Part shown: one piece after another, positions 33,536 to 44,850 of the stretch
Position numbering within the stretch: position 1 is the stretch's first letter
Layout: the number at the start of each line of letters is the position of its first letter
Origin: Macrostomum hystrix
Lineage: Eukaryota; Platyhelminthes; Macrostomidae
Assembly: GCA_950097015.1 (NCBI GenBank)
Contig: CATNEN010000039.1
Location: 11,068,001 to 11,132,000, forward strand
Length of the DNA: 64,000 nucleotides
Direction: 5' to 3'
Program-made: the position numbers and the translations under genes
The notes under the pieces: model-generated
Databases searched by the model: none
Told to the model about the DNA's origin: nothing
What the model saw: only the letters and a program-made list of their open reading frames with translations

Positions 33536-34045
33536 GCAGCCCTCAAAAGCTGTGCAGTGTCCAGCCCCTAGGCAAAGTCAGAATCTACAAAAGAAACACG
33601 AATGGCGCAAAAGCCGATCCAGCTTCTGATTAAACCCGCAGCTTTTGTCAAACTAACAAAGGACTGTTTTTACTTTCGAGTGCCGAAGTCCGCGGACAAA
33701 TGGCCTATGATGCATGATTCATTATTCGGAGGATGAAAGCACGAAGTCTTACTCGAGACCCGCATGTACTCTAACTAGCCACTGGTCTCCTACCTGCTAA
33801 TTTGAGTGATGGCTGCGACTTTTAAACTGGCTAAAAATGGCCCGGCCAGCGTCACCACCGCTGGAAACCCGATGAGGAATGGAGGAGGCTGGGACTGCTC
33901 TTGGATTGGATTGGACCAGATCGCCCGGGTAGGGGCCCGAGCCGAAAGCATGTAAGCCCGGGCAGCTCTCATCACACAGAATCCGCCCACCGTGAGACTC
34001 ATGTGACTGCAGCCTGCCCTGCCCCAGCCAGACAACTGCTGTGTA
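33536..34045 (+). other. Unique sequence with a candidate non-coding 5' exon of the GPCR gene
   Basis: A donor GCTGT|GTAAGT lies at 34042/34043 and an acceptor CCACTGCAG|ATTCAGC at 35113/35114, seven bases before the GPCR start codon. If used, they would join a 5' UTR exon ending at 34042 to the coding exon, with the tetranucleotide array inside the intron. A 48-codon frame (33809-33955) would then be an upstream ORF. Inference only. Confidence 0.3.
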
Positions 34046-34506
34046 AGTGATCCATCTATCTATCTATTTATCTATCCATCTATCTATCTATCTAACCATC
34101 TATCTATCTATTTATCTATCCATCTATCTATCTATCTATCTAACCATCTATCTATCTATCTTTCTATCTATCTATATCTATCTATCTATTTATCTATCCA
34201 TCTATCTATCTATTTATCTATCCATCTATCTATCTATTTATCTATCCATCTATCTATCTATTTATCAATCCATCTATCTATCTATTTATCAATCCATCTA
34301 TCTATCTATTTATCAATCCATCTATCTATCTATCTAACCATCTATCTATCTATTTATCTATCCATCTATCTATCTATCTAACCATCTATCTATCTATATT
34401 TCTATCTATCTATATCTATCTATCTATTTATCTATCCATCTATCTATCTATTTATCTATCCATCTATCTATCTATTTATCTATCCATCTATCTATCTATC
34501 TATCTA

Positions 34507-34553
<47 letters not shown>

Positions 34554-34672
34554 TTATCTATCCATCTATCTATCTATTTATCTATCCATCTATCTATCTA
34601 TTTATCTATCCATCTATCTATCTATCTAACCATCCATCTATCTATTTATCTATCATCTATCCATCTATAGTC
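34046..34672. repeat. Microsatellite, CTAT tetranucleotide with TTAT and CCAT variants
   Basis: TATC repeats interrupted at regular intervals (TATTTATCTATCCATC), giving a secondary period of about 20-24 bp. The plus-strand Ser/Ile/Tyr/Leu frame is an artefact. Confidence 0.98.
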
Positions 34673-35113
34673 AAGTTTTTCACTCACCTTTTTGAGCAGT
34701 GAATGGCCATTGTTGCCTGCAAATAGCCAGTGAATAGCCAACGGGTTGGATTGTTTCAGCAGGTTTTTTAACCTCCTGTTTGGGGATAAGATGTGAGAAA
34801 AAAAGAAAGTTTTCGGTCGATACAGCGGGTAAAAGTGCGCTATACGAAGCAGCAGAGCTAAAAACAAATTATTTTCCGCGAGCGCGAGAGACTCATGGGA
34901 AAGTTGCCTATTCTAGTACAATAGGTAACCAATTTAGTTAAAGATATTCTTCATCTGCTGCAGCAAGCTGAAAATTTTCTCCGCAAGGCATCAATAGATA
35001 ATGACTGCTCCACAAATGACTGATTGGGCTAGGAGCCTTCGGTAACAAAGAGGGCCGCCCCTACCTATTTTACTGCAAATCATCAAAGGCCTCTTATAAC
35101 CTGGCCACTGCAG
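34673..35113. other. Upstream region of the GPCR gene
   Basis: No gene. It ends in the acceptor-like pyrimidine-rich CACTGCAG just before the GPCR start. In flatworms such a site could also accept a trans-spliced leader. Confidence 0.4.
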
Positions 35114-35120
35114 ATTCAGC

Positions 35121-36482
35121 ATGCAGAGCCACCTTGAAGCCCCGATGCCGGCCAACCAGTCGCAGCTGGACCTGCTGGCAAGCGGCCTGAACCGCTGCCT
35201 GATCGACGGTGCAGCGGCGGAGGAGTCCGACTCGTGCAGAAAGATTTTCTACGAATTCTTCGAGAATCAAGACATGAGCTTCAAGCTGAGCATGAGCTCG
35301 GCACTCGGCCTGCTGTTCGCGGTCGGCGTCGTTGGCAATGTGCTGGTCATCTCCAGCATTGTGCTCTTCCCTTCGATGCGCTCTCGCACCAACATCTTCC
35401 TGCTGAATCTGGCCGTCAGCGACCTCCTCGTGTTCCTGTTCTGCCTGCCGGTCACGGCTTACAAGGTGATGCGAACCCACTGGAACCTCGGCCTGATCGT
35501 CTGTAAACTGTCGCCATTTCTGCAAGGTGTCTCAGTGTGCGTCAGCATCGGGTCCCTGGCGTCCATGTCCATCAAGCGCTACCTTGTCATCCGCTACCCC
35601 CTGACCGCCAAGGAGCGGCTGTCCAACCGGGCCATGTGCGTCTGGGTGGCGAGCATCTGGAGCCTGGCGGTGCTCATCAGCAGTCCCATCGCCTCTGTGC
35701 ACCGGATCACCGAGAATCAGTTCCTGTGGAATGCGTCATTCCTGTCCTGCCTCGAAGAGTGGTCGTCACCTGCCAGCAAGCTGTCCTACACAATGTTCAT
35801 TTTCATGACACTGTACCTGATACCGTTGGTTGCCATGGCAATTTTCTACTCAATGCTGGGCCGAGCTCTGATCTCGACGGTAAAGTTCACGCGCCAGGTG
35901 ACCAACGAGACGCACCAGAACAGCCTAAGGGCCGTGAGTCGGGGTCGCGTCAAGGTCAGCAAAATGATGATCGCGCTGCTGGTCGCTTTTGCCGCTTGCT
36001 GGCTGCCGCATCACGTTGTCATGATATTCCTTGACCTGACTCAGCTGAGCGGCAGCGAACAGCTGACTGCCACGAACAGCTCGAAGCTGCTTGCGAACAG
36101 CAGCCAGACTAGACTAGTCAATAACGCTCTGAAAACTGCGATGCCGATCGCACTGCTGATGAGCTACGTCAACAGCGCCATCAACCCGCTTTGCCTGCTG
36201 CTGATCAGCTCCAAGTTCAAGAAGTACTTCAAGCTCATCCTGACCCTGAAGTGCAACTCGGAGACGCGCGCCGCTCGGTCCAGATCTGAGCAACTGCATA
36301 TGCACTCGCTGTGCTCACGCCAGCAGCAGCAGCAGCAGCAGCTCCAACACCAGCACAATCAGCTCCTGCAGCATCGACGAGATGAAGCGCCTAGCAACCA
36401 TGAAGCCTCTGTAATTGCTGACGTCAGCCGCGTCTCGGCTGTTCAAGAGCCCATTGCGGCGCCACTGCTGCTTAGCAACTAG
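35121..36482 (+). CDS. Rhodopsin-class G-protein-coupled receptor, peptide-receptor type
   Basis: 453 codons in one exon with seven hydrophobic segments: about 58-82, 92-114, 126-152, 171-190, 222-246, 280-304 and 336-362. Seen landmarks: GN at 72-73 in TM1, LAVSDLL with Asp101 in TM2, the disulphide pair Cys128 and Cys210, Trp-Pro in CWLP (293-296) in TM6, and NSAINPLC (351-358) in TM7. Two landmark motifs differ from the norm: DRY at the end of TM3 is Lys-Arg-Tyr (152-154), and NPxxY ends in Leu359. The SVCVSIGSLASMSIKRYLVI segment and long second loop fit peptide receptors of the orexin/allatotropin/galanin sort; the ligand cannot be named. The C-terminal tail holds a Gln-rich run and several Ser/Thr. 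It probably acts in the plasma membrane of neurons or muscle. AATAAA at 36810-36815 is a likely poly(A) signal. Confidence 0.93.
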   Translation: MQSHLEAPMPANQSQLDLLASGLNRCLIDGAAAEESDSCRKIFYEFFENQDMSFKLSMSSALGLLFAVGVVGNVLVISSIVLFPSMRSRTNIFLLNLAVSDLLVFLFCLPVTAYKVMRTHWNLGLIVCKLSPFLQGVSVCVSIGSLASMSIKRYLVIRYPLTAKERLSNRAMCVWVASIWSLAVLISSPIASVHRITENQFLWNASFLSCLEEWSSPASKLSYTMFIFMTLYLIPLVAMAIFYSMLGRALISTVKFTRQVTNETHQNSLRAVSRGRVKVSKMMIALLVAFAACWLPHHVVMIFLDLTQLSGSEQLTATNSSKLLANSSQTRLVNNALKTAMPIALLMSYVNSAINPLCLLLISSKFKKYFKLILTLKCNSETRAARSRSEQLHMHSLCSRQQQQQQQLQHQHNQLLQHRRDEAPSNHEASVIADVSRVSAVQEPIAAPLLLSN

Positions 36483-36960
36483 CAGGAAGCGAGTGACATC
36501 CGGCTGCTGCCGCCATTCACTCGCGCTCCAATCATTATTTTTCTTGGACCAAGACTTGACGCATTGAAATCGAATCCACAGCTTAAAAGTACATAAAAGT
36601 AAAGATGTACTTTGGAATTTTGCATAAAAAGATAGAAAAGCATCGTCAACTATTCGTTTTAGTCACAGTCTCAGATACTATGCTAGAAGTTCTTACACGT
36701 GTCCACATGTTAATCCATACAGATTTTGGGACGCGTGAAGTTTTCTCGTCTGCTATGCTATTTAACTCAAACAAGAAAGCTAAAAATTTAATTACGAGCG
36801 TAGAATTAAAATAAAAAAATGGATGAATTAAAATCTAAACTAAAGCATCAAAATATTTAATTAATTTATTAAGTAAGATTAAGTAAGCTGGCGTGACATT
36901 GAGCCACCTTAGATGTCACAATTTATTAGCAATTTTGTTAAGAATATATAATTCCTTTTC
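36483..36960 (+). other. 3' UTR and A/T-rich flank of the GPCR gene
   Basis: AATAAA lies at 36810-36815, about 330 bases after the stop. No further gene is present before the 53-bp array. Confidence 0.5.
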
Positions 36961-39065
36961 CCACTTGCAAACTATCTACAGCACTCATTCCTGTCTGTAT
37001 TGCTGACTCCCTACCACTTGCAAACTATCTACAGCACTCATTCCTGTCTGTATTGCTGACTCCCTACCACTTGCAAACTATCTACAGCACTCATTCCTGT
37101 CTGTATTGCTGACTCCCTCCCACTTGCAAACTATCTACAGCACTCATTCCTGTCTGTATTGCTGACTCCCTCCCACTTGCAAACTATCTACAGCACTCAT
37201 TCCTGTCTGTATTGCTGACTCCCTGCCACTTGCAAACTATCTACAGCACTCATTCCTGTCTGTATTGCTGACTCCCTGCCACTTGCAAACTATCTACAGC
37301 ACTCATTCCTGTCTGTATTGCTGACTCCCTGCCACTTGCAAACTATCTACAGCACTCATTCCTGTCTGTATTGCTGACTCCCTCCCACTTGCAAACTATC
37401 TACAGCACTCATTCCCGTCTGTATTGCTGACTCCCTGCCACTTGCAAACTATCTACAGCACTCATTCCCGCCTGTTTTGCTGACTCCCTCCCACTTGCAA
37501 ACTATCTACAGCACTCATTCCCGCCTGTATTGCTGACTCCCTCCCACTTGCAAACTATCTACAGCACTCATTCCCGTCTGTATTGCTGACTCCCTGCCAC
37601 TTGCAAACTATCTACAGCACTCATTCCCGTCTGTATTGCTGACTCCCTGCCACTTGCAAACTATCTACAGCACTCATTCCCGTCTGTATTGCTGACTCCC
37701 TGCCACTTGCAAACTATCTACAGCACTCATTCCCGTCTGTATTGCTGACTCCCTCCCACTTGCAAACTATCTACAGCACTCATTCCCGTCTGTATTGCTG
37801 ACTCCCTGCCACTTGCAAACTATCTACAGCACTCATTCCCGTCTGTATTGCTGACTCCCTCCCACTTGCAAACTATCTACAGCACTCATACCCGTCTGTA
37901 TTGCTGACTCCCTGCCACTTGCAAACTATCTACAGCACTCATTCCTGTCTGTATTGCTGACTCCCTCCCACTTGCAAACTATCTACAGCACTCATTCCTG
38001 TCTGTATTGCTGACTCCCTCCCACTTGCAAACTATCTGCAGCACTCATTCCCGTCTGTATTGCTGACTCCCTCCCACTTGCAAACTATCTACAGCACTCA
38101 TTCCGTCTGTATTGCTGACTCCCTGCCACTTGCAAACTATCTGCAGCACTCATTCCTGTCTGTATTGCTGACTCCCTCCCACTTGCAAACTATCTACAGC
38201 ACTCATTCCCGTCTGTATTGCTGACTCCTCCCACTTGCAAACTATCTACAGCACTCATTCCCGTCTGTATTGCTGACTCCTCCCACTTGCAAACTATCTA
38301 CAGCACTCATTCCCGTCTGTATTGCTGACTCCTCCCACTTGCAAACTATCTACAGCACTCATTCCCGTCTGTATTGCTGACTCCCTCCCACTTGCAAACT
38401 ATCTACAGCACTCATTCCCGTCTGTATTGCTGACTCCTCCCACTTGCAAACTATCTACAGCACTCATTCCCGTCTGTATTGCTGACTCCCTCCCACTTGC
38501 AAACTATCTACAGCACTCATTCCCGTCTGTATTGCTGACTCCCTCCCACTTGCAAACTATCTACAGCACTCATTCCCGTCTGTATTGCTGACTCCCTACC
38601 ACTTGCAAACTATCTACAGCACTCATTCCTGTCTGTATTGCTGACTCCCTGCCACTTGCAAACTATCTACAGCACTCATTCCTGTCTGTATTGCTGACTC
38701 CCTGCCACTTGCAAACTATCTACAGCACTCATTCCTGTCTGTATTGCTGACTCCCTGCCACTTGCAAACTATCTACAGCACTCATTCCGTCTGTATTGCT
38801 GACTCCCTCCCACTTGCAAACTATCTACAGCACCCATTCCCGTCTGTATTGCTGACTCCCTGCCACTTGCAAACTATCTACAGCACTCATTCCCGTCTGT
38901 ATTGCTGACTCCCTGCCACTTGCAAACTATCTACAGCACTCATTCCCGTCTGTATTGCTGACTCCCTGCCACTTGCAAACTATCTACAGCACTCATTCCC
39001 GTCTGTATTGCTGACTCCCTGCCACTTGCAAACTATCTACAGCACTCATTCCCGTCTGTTTTGCT
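36961..39065. repeat. Minisatellite, 53-bp unit, about 40 copies
   Basis: Each unit begins CTTGCAAACTATCTACAGCA, continues CTCATTCCTGTCTGTATTGC and ends TGACTCCCTGCCA. Variation is limited to CCTG/CCCG, CTGCC/CTCCC/CTACC and a few one-base losses, and variants occur in runs, as expected if blocks of units were copied. It is the longest unit in the window. Confidence 0.98.
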
Positions 39066-39722
39066 GACTCAGTTCGCTGTACACAGAACACACTGAACAC
39101 AGTTCGCTGTATAGCATGTATTTTTCACTCTGCAAAAGCAAAAATTCACTGCATAAAAGTTCGAATCAGCCCAATTGGTTTGAGCCTCGTGGCTTAAAGA
39201 ACCAAATAAACAAATCCTCAGCAAATTTAACCTACAGGAAACATTTCCCAGTGTACAGGATGCGAGTTTTTTGAGTTTTGCTTGTTCACATGCGACCGGA
39301 ACAGAACTAGTAGCCGCATGTGCCTGCTATGTGAACAGCTATGCGTGGTGTCTGCACAGAGACAAACAGCGGAAATAGAGCAGGCTGTCAACCCGACCAC
39401 TCCGAACCCGTCCCTGCATCATCACTGGTTACTGGGGGAACACACGGCTAGTGCTGCCTGTTTGCCCTGCCGTAAATTTTATGCTAAGCTATTGTACTGG
39501 CAGCAGGTACATGCAGTGAGCTGAACAACTTCCAGAATCACAAAACATCGACATCGTCAAGATATTCAACTCATCGGCGCGGTAAATTTTGATCCATGTG
39601 GTAGACTTCCATGAAAATCTGTCATTCGGTTTGGGAGCTGTCGTGAAGTAGGCAGCGGGTATTTGAAATAGCCCTGTGGTCTTCCCCCCACGGTGCAAGT
39701 ATTTGGTGTGAATGTTCGATAG
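39066..39722. other. Unique sequence between the satellite and the hAT element
   Basis: Contains an 80-codon plus frame (39282-39524) and minus frames without known motifs. No gene is called. Its last eight bases, TTCGATAG, form the left target duplication of the next element. Confidence 0.45.
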
Positions 39723-40384
<662 letters not shown>

Positions 40385-41309
40385 TTCTATAGATTTAGAA
40401 ATTCCTTTTTAGGATATTTTAGGATACTCGTATTTTCGAGGCCACGCTTCACAATACTCACAGGTGAACTCAGTAGCTTCTGATTCGCAATGTTCACAAT
40501 ATTTTTGTCTGAAAGCCCCTGAAAATGAGTTTGTGAAATGTAGCAAAATTTAGCAACAGCCGATGAAATAGCATCTATAACATCACATTATATAGTACCA
40601 GTACTAGCACAGCTGTTTAAAATCGATAAAACTACTACTATCTCACCTAATTAAATTGGGCTTAAAGTCTGTCTTAAGCGATAGTTCAAAAGGAATTAAG
40701 AGCCTAGTGTCATTGTAATTTATTAGTCCTTGCAATGCCCAGGTGATGCAGTGCCACATACGATAATAAGCGAAGGATCAAATAATTCAGACTGTACACT
40801 ATGCAGCAGTAGTGAAGGCTTGATACTTGATCTTGCCCGAGTCTGTCAATTAAGCAGTGATTGGTCATCTCACAGATGCAAAGCCTCTCATTAATGAGGC
40901 GTGTTTGAAATACAACTGAAGCAACTGAAGAGTTAATTATATACCAGTGGTGTCAATAACGCATGCACTATTCTAGACTAGTGCAAGATCACAATAGCGG
41001 AACACAACTGCCAATTGTGTCAGGCTACGACATTTTCGTTTATAAAAGCCATCTGTCTGATATGTAAAATGTCAAAATGACAAATTGCTAATTGGCTGAT
41101 GAAGCTAATCAATTTAAAGGCTTCAGTTAAAAGCATGTCTATGACTGGATAAGCATGGAGAACAGGCGTCATGGGCTGGAAAGCTGGATAGATATCTCAA
41201 ATATCTTGATTATCTTAAACTTAAAAATTCTTCTGTGACTGTCGAACTCGTCTGTGAATTCTGTGAGTTCACTGTGAATTACCCTTGTGAGTTCTTTGGT
41301 TTTGCTTTG
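40385..41309. other. A/T-rich sequence with one diverged monomer of the next array
   Basis: At about 40455-40500 ACAATACTCACAGGTGAACT plus CAGTAGCTTCTGATTC resembles the 36-bp unit of the array at 41310 with several differences. Nothing else is recognised. Confidence 0.55.
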
Positions 41310-41940
41310 AAATATTCACAGGTGAACTCAGTAGTATTTGATTCACAATATTCACATGTGAACTCAGTAGTATTTGATTCACAATATTCACATGTGAACT
41401 CAGTAGTATTTGATTCACAATATTCACATGTGAACTCAGTAGAATTTGATTCACAATATTCACATGTGAACTCAGTAGTATTTGATTCACAATATTCACA
41501 TGTGAACTCAGTAGTATTTGATTCACAATATTCACATGTGAACTCAGTAGTATTTGATTCACAATATTCACATGTGAACTCAGTAGAATTTGATTCACAA
41601 TATTCACATGTGAACTCAGTTGTATTTGATTCACAATATTCACATGTGAACTCAGTAGTATTTGATTCACAATATTCACATGTGAACCCAGTAGTATTTG
41701 ATTCACAATATTCACATGTGAACTCAGTAGTATTTGATTCACAATATTCACATGTGAACTCAGTAGTATTTGATTCACAATATTCACATGTGAACTCAGT
41801 AGTATTTGATTCACAATATTCACATGTGAACTCAGTAGTATTTGATTCACAATATTCACATGTGAACTCAGTAGTATTTGATTCACAATATTCACAGGTG
41901 AACTCAGTAGTATTTGATTCAAAATATTCACAGGTAATCT
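41310..41940. repeat. Minisatellite, 36-bp unit, about 17 copies
   Basis: Units hold ATTCACATGTGAACTCAGTA followed by GTATTTGATTCACAAT. Terminal units carry CACAGG instead of the internal CACATG, so the core was homogenised. As 36 is divisible by three, one plus and two minus frames remain open, one with a Cys-Glu-Tyr-Cys repeat; no start context or homology supports coding. Confidence 0.95.
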
Positions 41941-42057
41941 TAGCTTCCGCCCTCAAAATAATTTTTTTGCATAATTCTTTTTTAGCTAAGACCATAGAGT
42001 ACTATTAACTACTCGTAGTAGTATGTTAACTTATGGTTTCTTAAAGTAGGTTTTGTA

Positions 42058-43333
42058 TTAGGGTGAGCCAAAAGTTTCCGGAATTTCATTGCATCAACAT
42101 AGTCAACTTTCGCATTCAAAGTCAACAGATTAAAACGATGTAACATAGTTGCCATTCAAGACCTTGACTCTCTCCCATCTCATAGGCAGTGCCTCAATCC
42201 CCTCCATCCAGAAGCTCCTTGGCCTAGAGTCGATCCATTCCTGCACTGCTAACTCCACATGCTGCTTGTTCGCAAACCGCCGACCATCACAGAAGTTCTG
42301 GAGGGATCTGAACACATGGTAGTCACATGGCGAGAGGTCCGGCGAGTAAGGTGGGTGAGGCAAAACGCTGAAGCCGAGGCTCGCGAGTTTGGCTTGGGTG
42401 ATTCTAGCCTTGTGTGGTCGGGCATTGTCAAACAGAAGAACTTTGTCCCGGTGCCCTGGGCACACGGATCGCAGCCGGTGGGCAACTTGCTCCAGTTCTT
42501 CGCAGATGACAGCAGCAGTGACAGCCACACCATGCGGGATGAGCTCCCAGAAGATGGGGCCCGATGAGCAGAACCAGAAGGACAAGAGCTCCTTCCCACA
42601 GTGGGGGTCTCGCCTGGAGCAGATTGGTGGCTCTTCATCAGCATTCACCCAGACCGCCGATGCGATAGGATTTTCATATGAGACCCACTTCTCATCCTGC
42701 GCAATGATGGACTTTAGGAAATATGGCGAGTGGGCCTGGAGGAGGTTCGAAGTTGCCATCTCGACCCGAGTGCCCATCTGCTGGGGAGTCAGCTCGTGGG
42801 GTACCAGAGTCGGCTTCTTCGGATCCTTGCCTGCATCATGCAGGCTCCGTCGAACTGTGCTGTAGGGCACTCCAGTTGTGGCCGACAACTTGCGCACACT
42901 GTACTCCGGGTTGTCCTCTAGGGCATGGAGAACGGCACCTTGATCGGCAGTGGGGGGTCGACCTGACCTTGGTTTGTCGGACAGGTTCCAGTCCTCCTCT
43001 ACAAAGCGAGCGAACCATTCGTACACCGTAGACTTAGAGGGTGCATGATGACCCATCAGACTTGATAGCTCGCGATGTGCCTCGGCTGCATTTCTTCCAG
43101 CGTGAAAGTGGTTGAGCAGAATTGCTCGCCATTCGTTTTTAGGCATGTCCATTATTATTACTATAGCGGCTATTCAAAAAGAGCTGAAGAGATGCGCTGA
43201 TTCTGAGTAAAAGAGATAGAAGCATGCATGCAAGTATGCTAGTGGATGACTGCCACTTTTGAGATTTACCATAAACAAAATTTGTACGAAGATCTAGCTG
43301 AAAAAAATTCCGGAAACTTTTGGTTCACCCTTA
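42058..43333 (-). mobile_element. Mariner (Tc1/mariner superfamily) element, apparently intact
   Basis: The ends are inverted repeats sharing AGGGTGARCCAAAAGTTTCC plus GGAATTT, with one difference over 27 positions. TA dinucleotides (42056-42057 and 43334-43335) flank the 1276-bp element. The single gene fills it without a stop. Length, ends and target duplication are all standard for mariner. Confidence 0.93.
42130..43152 (-). CDS. Mariner transposase, DD34D
   Basis: 340 codons uninterrupted, a normal length for mariner. The N-terminal half holds two helix-turn-helix regions (about 8-50 and 70-105) that bind the inverted repeats, joined by a GRPPT linker. The catalytic triad is visible: Asp153 in AQDEKWVSY, Asp242 in FDNARPH and Asp277 in YSPDLSPCDYH, with exactly 34 residues between the last two. 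VPHELT (117-122) corresponds to the WVPHEL linker motif with Trp replaced by Leu. The enzyme acts in the nucleus by cut and paste into TA sites. All catalytic residues are present, so activity is possible but not shown. Confidence 0.96.
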   Translation of the reverse strand: MDMPKNEWRAILLNHFHAGRNAAEAHRELSSLMGHHAPSKSTVYEWFARFVEEDWNLSDKPRSGRPPTADQGAVLHALEDNPEYSVRKLSATTGVPYSTVRRSLHDAGKDPKKPTLVPHELTPQQMGTRVEMATSNLLQAHSPYFLKSIIAQDEKWVSYENPIASAVWVNADEEPPICSRRDPHCGKELLSFWFCSSGPIFWELIPHGVAVTAAVICEELEQVAHRLRSVCPGHRDKVLLFDNARPHKARITQAKLASLGFSVLPHPPYSPDLSPCDYHVFRSLQNFCDGRRFANKQHVELAVQEWIDSRPRSFWMEGIEALPMRWERVKVLNGNYVTSF

Positions 43334-43734
43334 TAAAAACGGCACTGTCTGTGGTTTTTTAATTTATTATTTTTTTTCTGTGCACACAAACACATTTTAG
43401 ATTTTCAGGCGTCCGAAGGATAGATAATTTTGGTGTTTCTGTCGAATGCAGTTTAAAATGGATGGTATTCTCGTATTCAGATTATTTTTCAACACAGTTG
43501 ATGATTTACGGGATTTCAGGGAAGTTTGTGAGGCTTGCATTTGCGAATGAGGCAGATAATTTATTAAGACACGCGACAATTTTCTACGAAAGAAACATTT
43601 TACTGCGAAAGAAACATTTTACTGTGGAATTAAGCAACCTCTGAATAGCAGGGATAATATAGAATCGTTAGAACGTTAGAAGGTGAACTTACCTTTGTCC
43701 ACAATAACCATGATAGCTTGTAATACCAGTTGTC
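43334..43734. other. A/T-rich flank of the mariner element
   Basis: Short open frames only, none recognised. Confidence 0.5.
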
Positions 43735-44035
43735 TGGGCTCTGGTGCATCATTTCGGCGACAATCGACCCACAGCCAGCAAAGAGGCAATTTTGCCTATC
43801 GCGCTGAGAAGCACAGACACGCGCACAAATACGTACACAGGTGCACACTTCATCAGGTGTGTACATCTGCCATAGACTTGTTCACGATCAGGCTGTGTAC
43901 AGCCTTGATAGCTGCCCTAAAAGCCCTCGCGACTTCAAAGAGAATGAAATCGAATGTGGCCGGCCTCAACGCGGATTCGAGTCCAGGGTCTTTCGTGCGA
44001 GAGGCAGACGCGCCATCGCACCACTACATAACTCC
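43735..44035 (-). repeat. SINE family copy 5 with tRNA-like head
   Basis: On the minus strand from about 44035 the head reads GTGGTGCGATGGCGCGTCTG (box-A-like) and GGACTCGAATCCGCG (box-B-like). The core TCAGGTGTGTACATC and the CAGCCAGCAAAGAGGCAATT block follow as in copy 4. It differs enough from copy 4 to be an older or separate subfamily. Confidence 0.75.
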
Positions 44036-44424
44036 CTGGGTTCGACTCTCATTCCTCATAGCGCAGGAACTTCCGCTTTCTCTCCTGCAAACTAGGAGAA
44101 GCTGCAGCAAGCGCTGTCTCTGAAGAATATGCGCTGCTGCGACATTCGCAGGTGAAAATTAGCCAGAAACTGCACATTAGAAAACACACGACATATTCAA
44201 CTTCACCTTTTAAATAAAACTTAGACCATCCAATCCAATTACGCAGTAATTTGGCGCAGTCGTTTTAGCTTTAGCTCAGAATGCGTTTGTTATAATGTTG
44301 GAGATGCATTCTGAAAGGATGTTCAGAATGGACAACAACGGGAGTTCAATTGTATTCGATACTACAGATTTGCTCAGAAACGTTGCAAATCATAATCTTC
44401 AGCTGTAAGCAAAAATCCTCTTCT

Positions 44425-44850
44425 AGGTCACCAACAGGACCTCTTCTAGATAAGCAACAGGACCTCTTCTAGGTCACGAACAGGACCTCTTCTAGATAAG
44501 CAACAGGACCTCTTCTAGGTCACGAACAGGACCTCTTCTAGATAAGCAACAGGACCTCTTCTAGATAAGCAACAGGACCTCTTCTAGACAAGCAACAGGA
44601 CCTCTTCTAGATAAGCAACAGGACCTCTTCTAGATAAGCAACAGGGCCTCTTCTAGACAAGCAACAGGGCCTCTTCTAGACAAGCAACAGGACCTCTTCT
44701 AGATAAGCAACAGGACCTCTTCTAGATAAGCAACAGGACCTCTTCTAGATAAGCAACAGGGCCTCTTCTAGACAAGCAACAGGACCTCTTCTAGATAAGC
44801 AACAGGACCTCTTCTAGGTCACCAACAGGACGTCTTCTAGGTCAACAACA
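44425..44850. repeat. Minisatellite, 23-bp unit
   Basis: CAGGACCTCTTCTAGATAAG plus CAA repeats about 18 times with GGTCACGAA, GACAAG and GGGCC variants. SINE copy 5 lies about 390 bp to the left; the gap holds nothing recognised. Confidence 0.95.

Noticed and set aside
33809-33955. 48-codon frame with a reasonable start context
   Set aside because: Too short and without homology; mentioned only as a possible upstream ORF of the GPCR.
41279-41995. Cys-x-x-Cys repeat protein resembling zinc motifs
   Set aside because: The 36-bp array keeps the frame open by length alone, and a plus-strand frame and another minus frame are equally open.
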